NCBI GenBank assembly: GCA_029204225.1
Contig: CM055113.1
Location: 23,084,405-23,148,404, forward strand
From: Diphasiastrum complanatum
Taxonomy: Eukaryota; Streptophyta; Lycopodiopsida; Lycopodiales; Lycopodiaceae
Direction: 5' to 3'
DNA: 64,000 nucleotides
Shown piece after piece: positions 1-11,322 of this stretch (within the stretch, counting starts at the first letter, position 1; every line of letters begins with the position of its first letter). The position numbers were made by a program, and so were the translations under genes. The notes beneath the pieces are model-generated. The model was not told the origin of the DNA and ran no database searches. It was given only the letters and a program-made list of their open reading frames with translations.

Positions 1-478
1 GGCTAACATTTCGTTTCTTCAGGGTGGAGATCAAGACACTAGACGCTTTACAAGTGGACATTGCTTTTTCTATGAAAATTTTACAATTTCGTGGTCAAGT
101 AAAAAGTAGCCCACTGTTGCTACTTCTTCTAGTGAGTCAGAATATAGAGCGATATTTTCAGCCACAATAGAGTGTTTATGGCTGAGAAGACTACTTGTTG
201 ACATGAAGTTTGGGGAGCCCTCAGCCACTCTTATCTTGAGTGATAGTCAAAGTGCTATTGCCATTGCACGGAATCCTGTTTTTCATGCAAGGACGAAGCA
301 CATCGAAATCCATTATCACTTTGTTCGGGAGAGACTTTATGATGGCGACATTTTACTTGAATATTGTCCTACGGAGGATAATATTGTGGACCTCTTCACT
401 AAGGCATTGCCTAGAGTCAGATTTCAAGCTTTATGCAAAGCTTTAAATTTGATACCACGTGTAGGTTTTGTTACATAG
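1..478 (+). pseudogene. Ty1/copia RNase H, C-terminal fragment
   Basis: This is the last part of a copia polyprotein: the end of the reverse-transcriptase/RNase H module that degrades the RNA template during retrotransposition. The frame reads through SSSESEYRA, ECLWLRRLL, the catalytic-region segment LSDSQSAIAIARNP, then HARTKHIEIHYHFVRE and DLFTKALP, which are hallmark copia C-terminal motifs. The frame is open to a stop at 476-478. An in-frame TAG at 107-109 replaces the glutamine of the usual SSKKQP motif, so the copy is broken. The element continues off the left edge. A polypurine tract and an LTR start follow immediately. Assignment to copia is secure; the subfamily is not. Confidence 0.9.
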
Positions 479-507
479 TGAAGATTTTAGTTTTTGCATT
501 GTCATTT

Positions 508-530
508 AAGGAGGGTGTTAGAAATAAATG
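508..530 (+). other. Polypurine tract and start of 3' LTR
   Basis: A purine run (aaggaggg) lies 30 bases after the copia stop codon and is followed by TGTTAGAAATAAATG, a typical copia LTR start. Plus-strand priming and the 3' LTR would begin here, at about 517. The far end of this LTR is not identifiable; sequence to about 1000 is probably LTR, interrupted by a CT tract. Confidence 0.6.
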
Positions 531-856
531 ACTATGCTAAAATTAATCCATAGGTTACTTTGACCCAAAAGGTCGAGATTTGTGTAACCATGGGTATTTA
601 GTTATTTAGGTCATCTTAGGTTTGTCTTAAGTTGAGTTGGACCTAATTTTGGTCATGTACTGACTCGTGGGTCCTTAGAGGTCTAATTTTGTTAAGGGGC
701 CCTATCTTGACTTTTGGGGGTGCCTTACATTTAGTAAGTGGTTAACCTTAGGGTCTGGTGGCATTTGGCCACATCCAGGTAGAGTACTTAGATGCTCATT
801 GTGTATTCCATTTTAACCGTTTGGCTAAGCATTGTTCTCCATTGCTCTTGTTGCCG

Positions 857-861
<5 letters not shown>

Positions 862-921
<60 letters not shown>
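862..921 (+). repeat. (CT)n microsatellite
   Basis: About 60 bases of uninterrupted CT dinucleotides, probably inside the LTR that starts at 517. Open frames across it on either strand are artefacts of the repeat. Confidence 0.97.
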
Positions 922-923
<2 letters not shown>

Positions 924-1041
924 GAGTTGGGCACCCAGCCTCTTCTCTCTTGTTTTCTGTGGAGATTGATTGATAACTAGATCTTGGTGACTTGACTCTT
1001 GCTTTCCTACATGTTAGAAATCCATAAATCATAATAGGGAT

Positions 1042-1113
1042 GGATAGACTAGGATTCGAACCCAGGACCTCCCTCATACCGGATGGGATGCTTTACCACT
1101 GAGCTATCCGCCC
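1042..1113 (-). pseudogene. tRNA-like sequence (tRNA relic or SINE head)
   Basis: On the minus strand a 72-base stretch begins GGGCGGATAGCTCAGTGGTA, which is a tRNA 5' end with an A box, and ends with GGTTCGAATCC, a canonical B box/T arm, at 1052-1062. Spacing and length match a tRNA. The acceptor stem pairs imperfectly (GGGCGGA with TCTATCC), the D stem has one mismatch, and the anticodon loop lacks a clear T33, so a working tRNA is unlikely. It could be the head of a tRNA-derived SINE; no clear tail was found. Confidence 0.7.
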
Positions 1114-1376
1114 TGTTTGATAGTTCTCTCTAGAGTGTGGATTGATATTCCAACATTCATACGATCCAACAGGAAGGAAAAGTATTATGATCATCTATCA
1201 AAAGCCGATGTGGGTTTTCCCAAAGTGAGGTTCCTACAGCTCATTATGATTGAACTTTTGAAAATTATATACAAGGCCACGATCGAATTGACCTTAGCGA
1301 CGAGTTAGATCCGACGTCTGGAATCGACGAGTTGCATACAAATGTCTTTTGTGCTAGAAGGAAAGCCATTAGGGCG

Positions 1377-1377
<1 letters not shown>
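1114..1377. other. No gene seen
   Basis: Unremarkable non-coding sequence between the tRNA-like fragment and the compound microsatellite. Confidence 0.6.
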
Positions 1378-1423
<46 letters not shown>

Positions 1424-1473
1424 GCATGCACGCTCGTGCACGCACGTTCGCCATCGGCGGGCACACTTTACTA

Positions 1474-1539
<66 letters not shown>
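1378..1539 (+). repeat. Compound microsatellite (CA)n-(TA)n-(TG)n
   Basis: A (CA)n tract at 1378-1419, a short CG-rich purine-pyrimidine alternating piece to about 1450, a (TA)n tract at about 1475-1512 and a (TG)n tract at 1513-1539. The CA and TG arms are complementary, so the block can fold on itself. Confidence 0.97.
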
Positions 1540-2169
1540 TGCAATATCATTTCCACATAAGACATTGCATGACAAAAAACAACAAAGTGTAATACAAAAT
1601 ACAATCAATCATTTTGTACACTTTATAAGATTTTTTGTCATCGCATAATATCAAACCTTTATACATGTCAATAAAGTACGACTCATTTCTATTATGACCA
1701 TATCAATATTTATAGTAATATATTTTAACCAGATGGAATAAATGTAATCAAAAGACTGTTTTTTCACAGCATATCATCTTAGTAAAAATAAATGATATCC
1801 ATGAAAGTGTAGAGAACAAGGAAAAACAGCAAACGTGTGGAAAGAAATAGAGCAGAAAACAACCAAACCAAAGAAAAAACAAGACCGAACCTGATCAAAC
1901 CGAACAAAAGAAAAACCCACAACAACAAAAAAAAACCCAAGGAAATTAAAACTAAGAAACTCATGGAAACAAAAACTAGAAATAACATGACGTACATACA
2001 AAAATGTAGTCAACAGAAACAACTAAACTAAAAAAGAACGTCCCAAAAGAGGGTCAACAGGGACCATAGAAAAAACATAGAGAGAAAAAATCATAAAGCA
2101 AAATAATTAAGAAAGAAGAACCAAAGCAAAACATACACAAGGCAAAGAACACCTTTTTGAATAATCATT
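1540..2169. other. No gene seen; A-rich
   Basis: Strongly A-rich on the + strand, especially 1840-2110. Open frames here are lysine/asparagine-rich and look like composition artefacts. This stretch replaces the rest of pol of the neighbouring minus-strand copia, so that element is truncated near 2170. Confidence 0.6.
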
Positions 2170-3640
2170 GATAAATGTAATAAAGAATTTTGCACCAAGT
2201 AAAGATGGTGTATGCATCAGGCCACATATATCAGTATGCACAACATCTAGCAAATATTTAGACATACGTTATTGATTCGACTTAAATGGCTTTCTTGTCT
2301 GCTTTCTTATGATAGTTTAGATCAACAGCTGAAGAATGCTTGTAGATGCAATCAATTGACTTATGATTAAGGTGGCCAAGTCTATAATGCCAAATCAATT
2401 TTTTATTATAAGGTGTTGAACTGCTTAAAGCATGTACAATCATAGAATAGCAATGAGAAAGTCTATAGAGATAACCTTACCTCTTTCAGAGTGCAAGGAC
2501 TCTTTTACTTATCAAGAATTTTACATGAGTCTGTCTCAAACTCTACCTTATGTCCTAAGTCAGTAATTTGACTGATCGACAATAGATTTGTCGTCAGATT
2601 CGGGACATACAATACATTTGGTATCAACTTCGACACCTCATGCAGAAAGTTTAGTCTTACAGTACCTTCACCTTTAATTATATGTGAGCTTTTGTCTCCA
2701 AGGTGAACAAATCTTTTAGTGCTGTAGGCCGAATAATTTGAAAACCCTTCTTGATGATTTGTCATATGTTGTGTCGCTCCAGAATCAAGGAACCATTCCT
2801 CGGATCGATCAACATGGTGATGCTTCACCATGAAGGCTTCTTGCTTGTCGTCGACTTCGAGATTCTGCTTCGTATTGATAGCTGCATTGGCTTGTTGATC
2901 CTGCTGTTTCTTTTTGTTGTTGTTGAACTTCAAAATTCGACAGTTTTGACTTTGCTCTGTGACTGCTCTGATTGCTATCGTTTTTCTTGGCAGCTTTCTT
3001 CTTCTGTTGCTTCTTTGTCTTCTTGGAGAACAAAGCTTGCAAGTCATTGATGGAAGACGATGACGCTCCATTCCTTCGAGTTTCCTCTTGCAGCAGCATA
3101 GTTATGATTCTGGTTAAAGTTATTTTTGAGTGAGTGGAAATCATCATCACCTAGTTTTCATAAGAGGATGACAGACTAGACAATAAAATCATGACTGCAT
3201 CAGAATCTTCAATTGCTGAATCTATGGCTGCCATCTGCTCTAGTAGAGTTTTGAATTGATCTATATGATTCTGAACAGAATCACCTTCTGACATTCTGAG
3301 GGAGAAGAATCTTTTTTCTCAGATGCAGCTTTGAAGTGACATCTCTCACTTCATAGAGTGTGCTCAATATGTCCCAAACTTTTCTTGAAGATTTAGCTTG
3401 TCTGATATGGCCAATCTGTGTGCCAGAGATGTTAAGGGTGATCAAGGCAAAAGCCTTGCCATTTTTGAGCTTCCATTTAGAAATGGCTTGCTCATTGACA
3501 TTGGGAACTAGTTTGATTCCAATGACTATTTCCCATAGTTCTTTGGCCATCAAAACTACTTTCATCTTAAACTTCCAGAGGTGGAAATTCGAACCATCGA
3601 GTTTATCTACCATTATAGCAAATTGTGATTGCGAATCCAT
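2170..3640 (-). pseudogene. Ty1/copia gag-protease, truncated
   Basis: Minus-strand copia polyprotein, 5' half only. Gag starts at the ATG at 3640 (MDSQSQFAIMVDKLDG, then NFHLWKFKM and VWDILSTLYE) and breaks at about 3281. A lysine-rich linker follows, then the aspartic protease at 2760-2810 with the active-site motif WFLDSGATQHMT intact, then VLYVPNLTTNLLSISQ. Scattered gag-pre-integrase residues (RLGHLNHKS-like) persist to about 2300, with frameshifts and stops, and the frame fades near 2170. No integrase core, RT or RNase H is present. A primer-binding site and an LTR lie just upstream, so this is the 5' half of an element truncated at its 3' side. Confidence 0.88.
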
Positions 3641-3780
3641 TTAAAAGTTAGAGATTTATGCGGATAGTAGATTATATGACTGGAAACAATTATAATGAGT
3701 GTCTACAATATTTCAGAACAACACTTCTGACAATATAAGCTCTATAAAAGTATCAAATAGTAGAGACTATAGGAACTATT

Positions 3781-3792
3781 GCTCTGATACCA
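3781..3792 (-). other. Copia primer-binding site
   Basis: Minus-strand TGGTATCAGAGC, complementary to the 3' end of plant initiator-Met tRNA, sits directly after the LTR terminus ...CCAACA. It marks where minus-strand DNA synthesis would start for the element reading leftward from here. Confidence 0.9.
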
Positions 3793-4778
3793 TGTTGGAA
3801 ATTGACCAGTGCAAGATCTCTCAGTGCGTGTACAACGTCTACCAGTAAAGGTTCCATTGGCAAACACAAAATAAATGTGCTTTGTAGAAGTGTTATTAGT
3901 CTAAGAGCTAGAGCTTGTGATCAACACAAATTATCAATCATATGAGTATCTTAATCTATGAATAATTTATCTGCATGGCATGAATCAGTGAATCAGAACT
4001 AAATGATAATGAATTGGACAAAGTACGACACGATTCAGATTGATGGAATAGAAATTACAAAATCGCAGATAGTACAAGTCTGAATGCAGATACAAGGCGC
4101 TTTCTTCTTGAAACAATATTATGATATAACTGAGAGGAAGAACGAATTATTGCGCTCTTGCTAATCGTCCGATCACTCGATCTTCTTCTTCGACTCATTA
4201 TCTTATTTACAAATCTTATGTATATGTAATTTTACAATGGCAAATGTACGTGAGAGTAGTTGGTGTATATCTGATTGGTGGAGAGAAGAGTGGATAGCCA
4301 TGCTACTGCTTTCTCCTTTAGGCACCGTCACTGCTTTGGGCTGTAACCGCCTTGCTTTTGCGGTGACCTCTATTTAAAATATGTACTTCACAAACGAGAT
4401 TAAGGCACCATGTTGTTGTTATCAATCACCAATTATACAAGTCGTTTTTGCTTTGGAAAGATGTTGATGACTTCGATGTCCGACTTGCTCTTGATAAGAT
4501 GTCGATGATTTCGATGTTGGAGACTTCGATGTCGAGCTTGGTCTTGAGAAGATGTCAATGACTTCGATGTCGGAGACTTCGATGTCGATGACGTGGATAT
4601 CAAGCTTGCTCTTTACAAGAGCTCGATTTTGAATAGTAACCTTCGACAATCGTTGAAGACTTCGGGCAACCCAATAAGTCGGACACTTCGATGTCGAGAA
4701 AGTCGAAGGAAACACTGTCATCGACTTTCTTTGTATTTCTGCAAGCTGTGCCACTTTTAGAAGTATTTACATACAACA
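3793..4778 (-). repeat. 5' LTR of minus-strand copia
   Basis: On the minus strand it starts TGTTGTATGTAAA at 4778 and ends TTTCCAACA at 3793, giving a ~986 bp TG...CA LTR next to the primer-binding site. Positions 4450-4720 contain a degenerate minisatellite of 'acttcgatgtcg(g)a' units. No partner LTR remains in the window. The right boundary is inferred from the TG terminus only. Confidence 0.65.
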
Positions 4779-4931
4779 AATGAATGGATCTAGATTAGTG
4801 AAGAGATAAGGGATGAAGAGGATAGAAATCCAACAAAAAACCATACAACGATGGAGGGAAAATAGCTAGCAGAGCAGGACAAAGGAAGAGCAGAACAAAA
4901 CCATCGAAGGGAGCAGTGCGCCAATGCCCAA

Positions 4932-4934
<3 letters not shown>

Positions 4935-5028
<94 letters not shown>
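4935..5028 (+). repeat. (GA)n microsatellite
   Basis: About 94 bases of pure AG/GA dinucleotides. Confidence 0.97.
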
Positions 5029-5030
<2 letters not shown>

Positions 5031-5509
5031 TGTTTTTTCCACAATCAAAAAATCATAACATGTCACATCAAACATAAAGCAAAAAGCAAAAAGCATCGTA
5101 TCAAAAAGCACCCCAAAAAATAGAATGAGGAAAAATGCCAGCGAAAGGGAACACAAAAACCACGAAGCATGACTAAAAAATAGCACAATGCACTCTAGCT
5201 AATGTCCAGCTATAGAATGAGCCTCACGCATCATCCTTGTGATCTGCACCTTTGCAAAAAAATCCATCATATTAGAATAGTTAGAAAAAATAGAAACAAA
5301 TAGTAGTAGCTTAGATTCTTTGAAATTGTTCAGTACAATTACATATAGTATAGGTAGCACATTAGGAGTATGTCCCAAACATGCTAAAAAGTTAGATTAG
5401 GACATAAGTTTATATCTAGCTATAGTTCTAACACTTCATTCATCAATTATTTATGGATTAACATCTAGCGCTCCCCCTTTAATACATGTGTGTACTTTGT
5501 ATACAATTC
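5029..5509. other. No gene seen
   Basis: AT-rich sequence with no supported coding region. It ends in 'agcgctccccctttaa', which resembles the pyrimidine-rich complement of a copia polypurine tract, but no LTR could be confirmed beside it. Confidence 0.5.
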
Positions 5510-7055
5510 TTGCTTCATCATGGCATTAATAGAATCTTTCTTTTTGGAATCAAGTGAGGGATTAGCTTCATCTAAATATTTTATTTGGAAAGTTAGAATT
5601 GAATCAATTCTAAGACTTTGAAATCTCATAGATATAGTAATGGGTATCTAGTGAGAGCCTCAAATCCTTCAAAATAATGTGAAATTCAAGAAGAGATCTA
5701 AAATGGCACTTCATTACTTAAAGGTGAATGTGTCCAATGAGATTTTTAGGAAGATAGGAGCATGTGTTTCTCCAAAAGTCCACATTGAAAACTATTTATA
5801 AGTCTAAAAATACGTCAAAATTTCTCACCTTGAGAAACAAAATCCTCCAAAGCTATGAAAGCAAAGGGTTAACTATAATAGAGAGCAAACATATAATGAG
5901 AAGACTATAATAGAGAGCTAACATGCATTGAAAAGCCAACCAACCAAAGAGAGCTAGTTCAAATAGTCTTGAATGGAGTTAATGAAGATCATTCCAATCT
6001 GGTTCAATCATATGCGATTCAAAAAAATCTTTCTTGAATAGAGAGCCTACAAGGAGTCCTTGTGGCTAAGGAGAGTAGACAAGCTAATGTGTTGTCTAGA
6101 TTTGGACAACTCTCTCTCAAGGATGAAAGAGATGCAAAAGCTCTTTTCACACATGAAAAGGAAATATGCAAAGTAAAAGGACCATTCAAGAAGAGGGTCG
6201 AGCTGTTCAAGGGTGAAAGTGATGATCGACCATCATCTTCATTGCCTTCCAAAGGAAAGAAGGACAAATCCAAGTTGAAGTACTTCTTTTGTAGTAAGAA
6301 GGGACACTTTGCAACTGAATGCTTCAAGAGATGGACGCACAAGGAAGTCAAGCAAACTTCAACAAAGTAAAATGTGATGATTCTTACATTGAGAAAGAGT
6401 CACTAACGGTGCCCAACTTTCCATCAACAAGCCTCAAAGGTGAGGAAGAACCTTGGTGGATAGATAGTTCACATGACAATTCAGAAAGAATATTTTCTCT
6501 CAATTCTTACCTTTTGATGGATCTAATAAGCCTATTCATAGATCAAATGATTTTAAATGCAAGATTGGAGTAAGATTGGTTCTTATGTGTCTTGAATATA
6601 CCAAAAGTGTCATGCTTGAGGGTGTGTTGTATGTTCTTAACATTACAAGGAATTTGCTAAAAAGCATTAGTGGACAACTCTTGGACAAGGGCATCTTTGT
6701 TACATTTGATGAAAATGTTTGTTTCATAATGAGAAGTGAAAATGTCATTGCCAAAAGAACTAAATTTGGAAAGCTTTTTAGATTGATGCTTTTATGAAAG
6801 CTAATTGATGCGGATTGATGGCGAAGGAGATGATAACACAAGTGGAGCCATAACACAAGTGGAGCGATATCACAAGAGAGGGAGGCATGTGCTTTGGCTA
6901 AAACACCTAAGTTGCTTTTTCCAAGATCTATCACAAAAACATCAATATGCTTGCAATCACTCCACTCAAGAATGGACTTTTTAAGTGTAAGAAGCAATGG
7001 TGGATCTACTATTTTTTAATCTTTCATAGATTATGGTAGTAGATATTATCTTAGT
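5510..7055 (+). pseudogene. Degraded Ty1/copia gag-protease on + strand
   Basis: A heavily broken copia copy of the same family as the minus element at 8.6-10.6 kb. Gag remnants run from about 5510. The longest open piece (6062-6370) carries LKYFFCSKKGHFATECFKR, a CCHC zinc knuckle whose first cysteine has become tyrosine. The protease active site reads PWWIDSSHD (6450-6480), so the Gly-Ala of DSGA is lost. VLYVLNITRNLLKS follows, then a trace of the integrase start (RSNGGST, then DYGSRYY) at 6990-7045. It ends where the LTR at 7059 begins. Frameshifts and stops throughout make it non-functional. Confidence 0.8.
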
Positions 7056-7058
7056 CAG

Positions 7059-7869
7059 TGGGAAATTCAGCACGTTGAAGTGTCCTTTCAATGCCATAAT
7101 GATCTAAGTGATGTGCTTGCACAATGATCAAGAATAGATTGACAATCAAGATTTATCTCAATTTCTAAGGCATAGACACATTACAACATGCATACATTTA
7201 TCATACAAGTGCACACACATGTAAGGAAGATGTACTTTGAAAGAACTAAGTATGAAAAGCTCCTCTCCTCGGGTAGAGAGAGAATGCATCCAATAAGCCT
7301 CAGGTAGAGAGAGAAGACACTCAAGATGACTAGAACTCCCAAAATCACATAGATTTTCAAAATCTCAATCACATCAAATGAAGTGGATTATCCTACAAGT
7401 AGTAACATGAGGTAGTCCATCCTCTAATGCTATTGGACCTCTTCTTAGCACCTATTTAATCCTATTGGATGAGTGACTTCACATCCCTTGATTTTGATTG
7501 GACCCCCTTCTAATGATTTTCTCACATATGATTGTACCCTTGACTTTTTGCCAACACATAGGGAGCATCACTCAACAAATTACATCTATACATGTGTCAC
7601 AAGCCTAACTAGCTCGACCTATGTCACATTTGACTTTTGGCCTAATGATGACAAAACATGTGTACTTGACTATTTGACCTCAAATGCCAAAATTGGCCCT
7701 ATCAACTAGTGACACCAAGAAGCTTGATTACAAAACTTTATGACACCCCAAAAGTCAACATGAAGAAACTATTTTGACTATTTTACAGACGTGGGAACAT
7801 GCTCCTCATGTGTGAATTTCAAACTAGAGACATAAAAATTACCAAGATAGATTTTGACAATTTTTCACA
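7059..7869 (-). repeat. 3' LTR of minus-strand copia (left copy)
   Basis: About 811 bp that align almost throughout with 11323-12076 in the same orientation. Shared landmarks are GAAGTGTCCTTTCAATGCC near one end, ACATGCATACAT, the doubled GGGTAGAGAGAGAA motif, and AGATAGATTTTGACAATTTTTCACA at the other end. It is ~57 bp longer than its partner because of indels around 7640-7690. On the minus strand it begins TGTGAAAAATTG. No convincing target-site duplication was seen at 7054-7058 versus 12077-12081. Confidence 0.85.
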
Positions 7870-8139
7870 CTCTTCAAAAACTAGCTTGGTAAGGTACTAA
7901 ATCAATCAAGTAGTTTGTAAAACTTTTTGAGTGGATCTCTTGGTATGCATATGAAGTGAAGATCAGCCAAGGGATCCATCATAGCAAGACCCTCACCATA
8001 TCCATGATAAGATCTCTTTGGTAGAAATCTCTTGCCAACACCTTTGAAGAGTATTCCACAAATTTGCCACTATTTCAATGTGCTTCCTCCATGCTTGATG
8101 ATGATCTTTGATTTGAAAGTTGCACTTGCATGAAGATGG
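7870..8139. other. Internal region beside 3' LTR, no recognised coding
   Basis: Lies between the left LTR and an unidentified reading frame. Minus-strand translation shows short open pieces but no copia RT or RNase H motif and no clear polypurine tract. Confidence 0.5.
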
Positions 8140-8583
8140 CTACATCATAGATAGAGAAATCTGAGGCTTCCATGCCTCATAAATATCACAAAGATCATAG
8201 AGATCAAGATCATTAGATGAGCGAAAGTGTTGATTATCAAAATTAAGCATTCTAGCTTGACTAGTCCACACACTATGGACTTTATCCATGATGGATCTAA
8301 TCTTGATATCAAATGCAATCTTGATCTTCTTGAGGCTAAATACTTGCTCAAGGATGTAAGTGTCCTCTTTGGATGCTTCACTTAATCTCAAGAGAAGTCT
8401 ACAAAATGACTCATAACATGTAAAAACATGATTTTCCAAACTATGAGTATCAAACTCAATCTTGCTCTTACTAGATCCAAGAGCACACTTTTGATGACGC
8501 AATCTCTTGCTTTCAAAATGTTTTGGAAACATATCTAAGCCATCAATGACAAGAAATATGTCCATACAATAGGCATCATCCAA
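8140..8583 (-). CDS. Unrecognised reading frame inside copia element
   Basis: A 147-codon frame, open further upstream without an ATG to about 8640, with mixed amino-acid composition rather than a repeat artefact. The segments ILVLDDAYCMD, LRLSEASKEDTYILEQ and NSNDLDLYDLCDIYEAW-like acidic text look protein-like. I recognise no family. It occupies the position where copia reverse transcriptase and RNase H should be, downstream of an integrase remnant and before the 3' LTR. It could be captured host sequence, an unusual non-autonomous ORF, or chance. No splice evidence is visible. Treat as hypothetical. Confidence 0.35.
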   Translation of the reverse strand: MDDAYCMDIFLVIDGLDMFPKHFESKRLRHQKCALGSSKSKIEFDTHSLENHVFTCYESFCRLLLRLSEASKEDTYILEQVFSLKKIKIAFDIKIRSIMDKVHSVWTSQARMLNFDNQHFRSSNDLDLYDLCDIYEAWKPQISLSMM

Positions 8584-8644
8584 AACTAGAATTGCCTTAC
8601 TTGAACTTTGAGATGTAAAAATCTCAATAAAGTAAGATGGTACA

Positions 8645-10566
8645 TCAAATAATGGAAGAGAAGCATAAGTGAAAATGTTGGAGTAGATACCGCCTGAAAC
8701 TTGCCTTCTTTACTATGAAAAAAGAGCCATAAAGACTTGGCCATGCCTCTTGAAGATCCCTTGAAATCATGTGTTGAGGATACTCCTCCTCAAACCTTGA
8801 CCCCATTTCAACTTGACTATCTTCAATAGAAATAATTTGTGATGCACCTTGAGATGCCTTGATCTCGGCCCCTTCCAAGGTTGAATGTTGATCTTCATAA
8901 AATATGACATCTCTATTCTCAATCACCTTTGAGGTAGAGAGTATGAAGGCTTTATAGGCCTCCTTGGTGGATAAGCATCCAACTATGATCCATGAACTTG
9001 AATCACCTCTCTTCCTTGTTTCCAAGGAAATATATGCAAAGCATGAACTAGGACTCTAAGGTGTTCAACCTTAGGCTTCTTTTTGAATAGTACTTCATAT
9101 GGTGTATTTCCTCCAAGAGCTCCATCGCGCTTCAAAGCTTTGATCTTCAATGAGAATTCCATCTCAACATATGCTTTGAATAATAGGAAATCATCATGCA
9201 CCATAAATCTCAAAGAAAGAAGATATAAGCATGTGCATCTTGTGTGATCATCCTCCTTTGAAAGCTTGGACACATAAGAATTTGTACTTTCTCTTGGATC
9301 CAATTGTAGATGCCTTCATATCCAGATCCATGTGCAAAGGATCTCATCCTTCTTGATCACACAGTTGTCAATATAGAAATTGACATCAAGGCCACCATCA
9401 AGTTATTGGCCAACACCTATAAGATTCTTTGCAAGCTTGGGAACAAAAAGAAGAGATAGGATTTTGGAAGATGCAAGCTTCAAGGGAATAGTCCCTACTC
9501 CTTCAATTTTGCACCCTTGATCACTTGCAATATATATGGAACTTTTGATTCCTTTATAAGGCATAATAGATGAGAAGGAATCCTTGGAGCTACACATATG
9601 AGATGATGCTCCACAATCAATATACCAAGAGCCATCCTTTTTGAAGGTGAAAGAGGAGAAGCTTGATGCCATAAGAGAGCCTTCTCCATCACTTGCAATA
9701 AAGTATTCTTTCTCATTAGAGATGTTGGCTTGCTTGAATTGGTTTTTCTTCCTGAAACAATTGGTGGCATAATACCTTTCTTGCCACAAAAGAAGCACTT
9801 AATAATCTTTTTCTTCATCTTTGAAGTAGAATCTTGAGAGGAATCATCCTCCTCTTCATCTTCATCTTTGTCTTTTGCTTTGTCTTTAGAGAAGTGTTGG
9901 TGTTGCTTCTTGCTCCTCTCTTTGTGCTTGTCTTTGATAAATAGTGCTTTGCCATCTCCAATATGATTTGAGGGATAATTTGTCCATCCTCATAAGCTTT
10001 TCTTCATGCTTTGACTCATCAACAATAAGAACACCTTGTAATGCCTCCAAGTTTGGTAGCTCTTCCTTGATAGCATAGGATTGGACAAGATTGTCATAAT
10101 CACCTTTCAAGCCATTGAGTATGACTTGAACTAGCTCACTTTGTTTGATAGGATCTCCAATACAAGCAAGCTCTCTATGGATGTCTTTGACTCTCAATAC
10201 ATAATTGCTTGCACTCTCATCACTCCTTTGGCAACTTTGAAATATTTGGTTCCTTAGAGTGAGGAGCCTAGAGGTATTCTTGGAAATAGCTTTGAGTGAA
10301 TCCCAAGCTTGCTTGGCTGAGTTGCAATTACCAATCTCTCTCAAAATCTCATTAGAGACATTCATCTTGATATAATGGAGAGCCATCCTAGCTCTCTTAT
10401 ATTTTTGTACTTCTTGAAGGACCTGAGGCTCCTCCTCAATCCCAAGTACAATGTCCATCACACCTTGGAGTATCAAGATTGACTCCATTCTAACCTTCCA
10501 AATAGAATAGTTGGAGGTAGATAATCTTTCACTAGATTCCAATAAGAAGGAACCCATAGATGCCAT
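8645..10566 (-). pseudogene. Ty1/copia gag-protease-integrase, internally deleted
   Basis: Minus-strand copia polyprotein. Gag opens at the ATG at 10566 (MASMGSFLLESSERLSTSNY, then IWKVRMESIL, KQAWDSLKAI and LTLRNQIFQSCQRSDES) and stays open for 226 codons to 9886. After a frameshift comes a zinc knuckle CFFCGKKG (about 9775-9800), broken by another frameshift. The protease follows at 9600-9650, with the active site reading YIDCGASSHM, i.e. Ser/Thr of D(S/T)GA is Cys. Only ~100 bases later (9303) the integrase C-terminal part appears (NTPYEVLFKKKPKVEHLRV), so the gag-pre-integrase and catalytic core are missing. A linker piece runs to 8645. RT and RNase H are absent. Confidence 0.88.
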
Positions 10567-11310
10567 GAAATAGTGAAGACTCCTTGTAATGAGAAAATAA
10601 AATGTTGCTTCTCTCTTACTATAGGATCCTTGAAAGGTGTACTACCAAATCCAATGCAAGATCTTGCAACAAAATGTGAGATGGATCTCACTAGCTTTTC
10701 CAATCTCTCTCAAACTAGATCAACCTCTCATCAAAAGATGGAGTATAGACAGAGTTAGGATCAAACTCACTTAGCACATGGGAAACACACTAAGAATCCA
10801 TATTTGACTCAAATAGAATGAATTTGTATGAAACAATATGGCTAAGATCTCAAAACCGTAACTAGATCTCAAATAGATGGGATTGGCAAGCATACAACTA
10901 AGATTTGGGATTAAAAAAACAAGATATTGATCAAACCAAATGTGCCCACACATGTCTAGTGCCCTACCTAACCCTCTTCAAAAGCTTATAACTTTTGATT
11001 GGCTCCACCAAATGGATTGAAACAAATTGCTACAAAAATTAGACAGTCTAGCTTTCAAACAAGCCATCAAGCAAGATTTTTGGATCAAATATGAGAGAGG
11101 ACTCCCAAACTGAAATTGGATGTTTCTCACACATGTGTGAGCACCTGATTTCGTATAGTACCAGGTCAGACCCAATCAATGCCCTATTGATCTCTTTTGA
11201 TCCAAAATTGAACAAGATAGCTAGGAAAATGGGCCTAGTCACTTTCTAGTTTGATTTTGATGCAAAATTTTTCATACTAATGATGATAGATGCATGGTAA
11301 CCTTAGGTAG
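10567..11310. other. Copia 5' leader, no gene
   Basis: Untranslated leader between the primer-binding site at 11311 and the gag ATG at 10566. Open frames here have no recognisable content. Confidence 0.65.
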
Positions 11311-11322
11311 GCTCTGATACCA
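11311..11322 (-). other. Copia primer-binding site
   Basis: Minus-strand TGGTATCAGAGC directly abuts the LTR terminus ...GCTTAATTCACA, matching the initiator-Met tRNA 3' end. It confirms leftward orientation of the LTR-bounded element. Confidence 0.92.

Noticed and set aside
796-1077. Arg/Glu repeat reading frame on the minus strand over a CT tract
   Set aside because: Its content is the translated microsatellite and a tRNA-like fragment; no real protein.
7473-7709. Plus-strand 78-codon frame inside the left LTR
   Set aside because: The same LTR at 11323-12076 does not keep the frame, so it is not conserved coding sequence.
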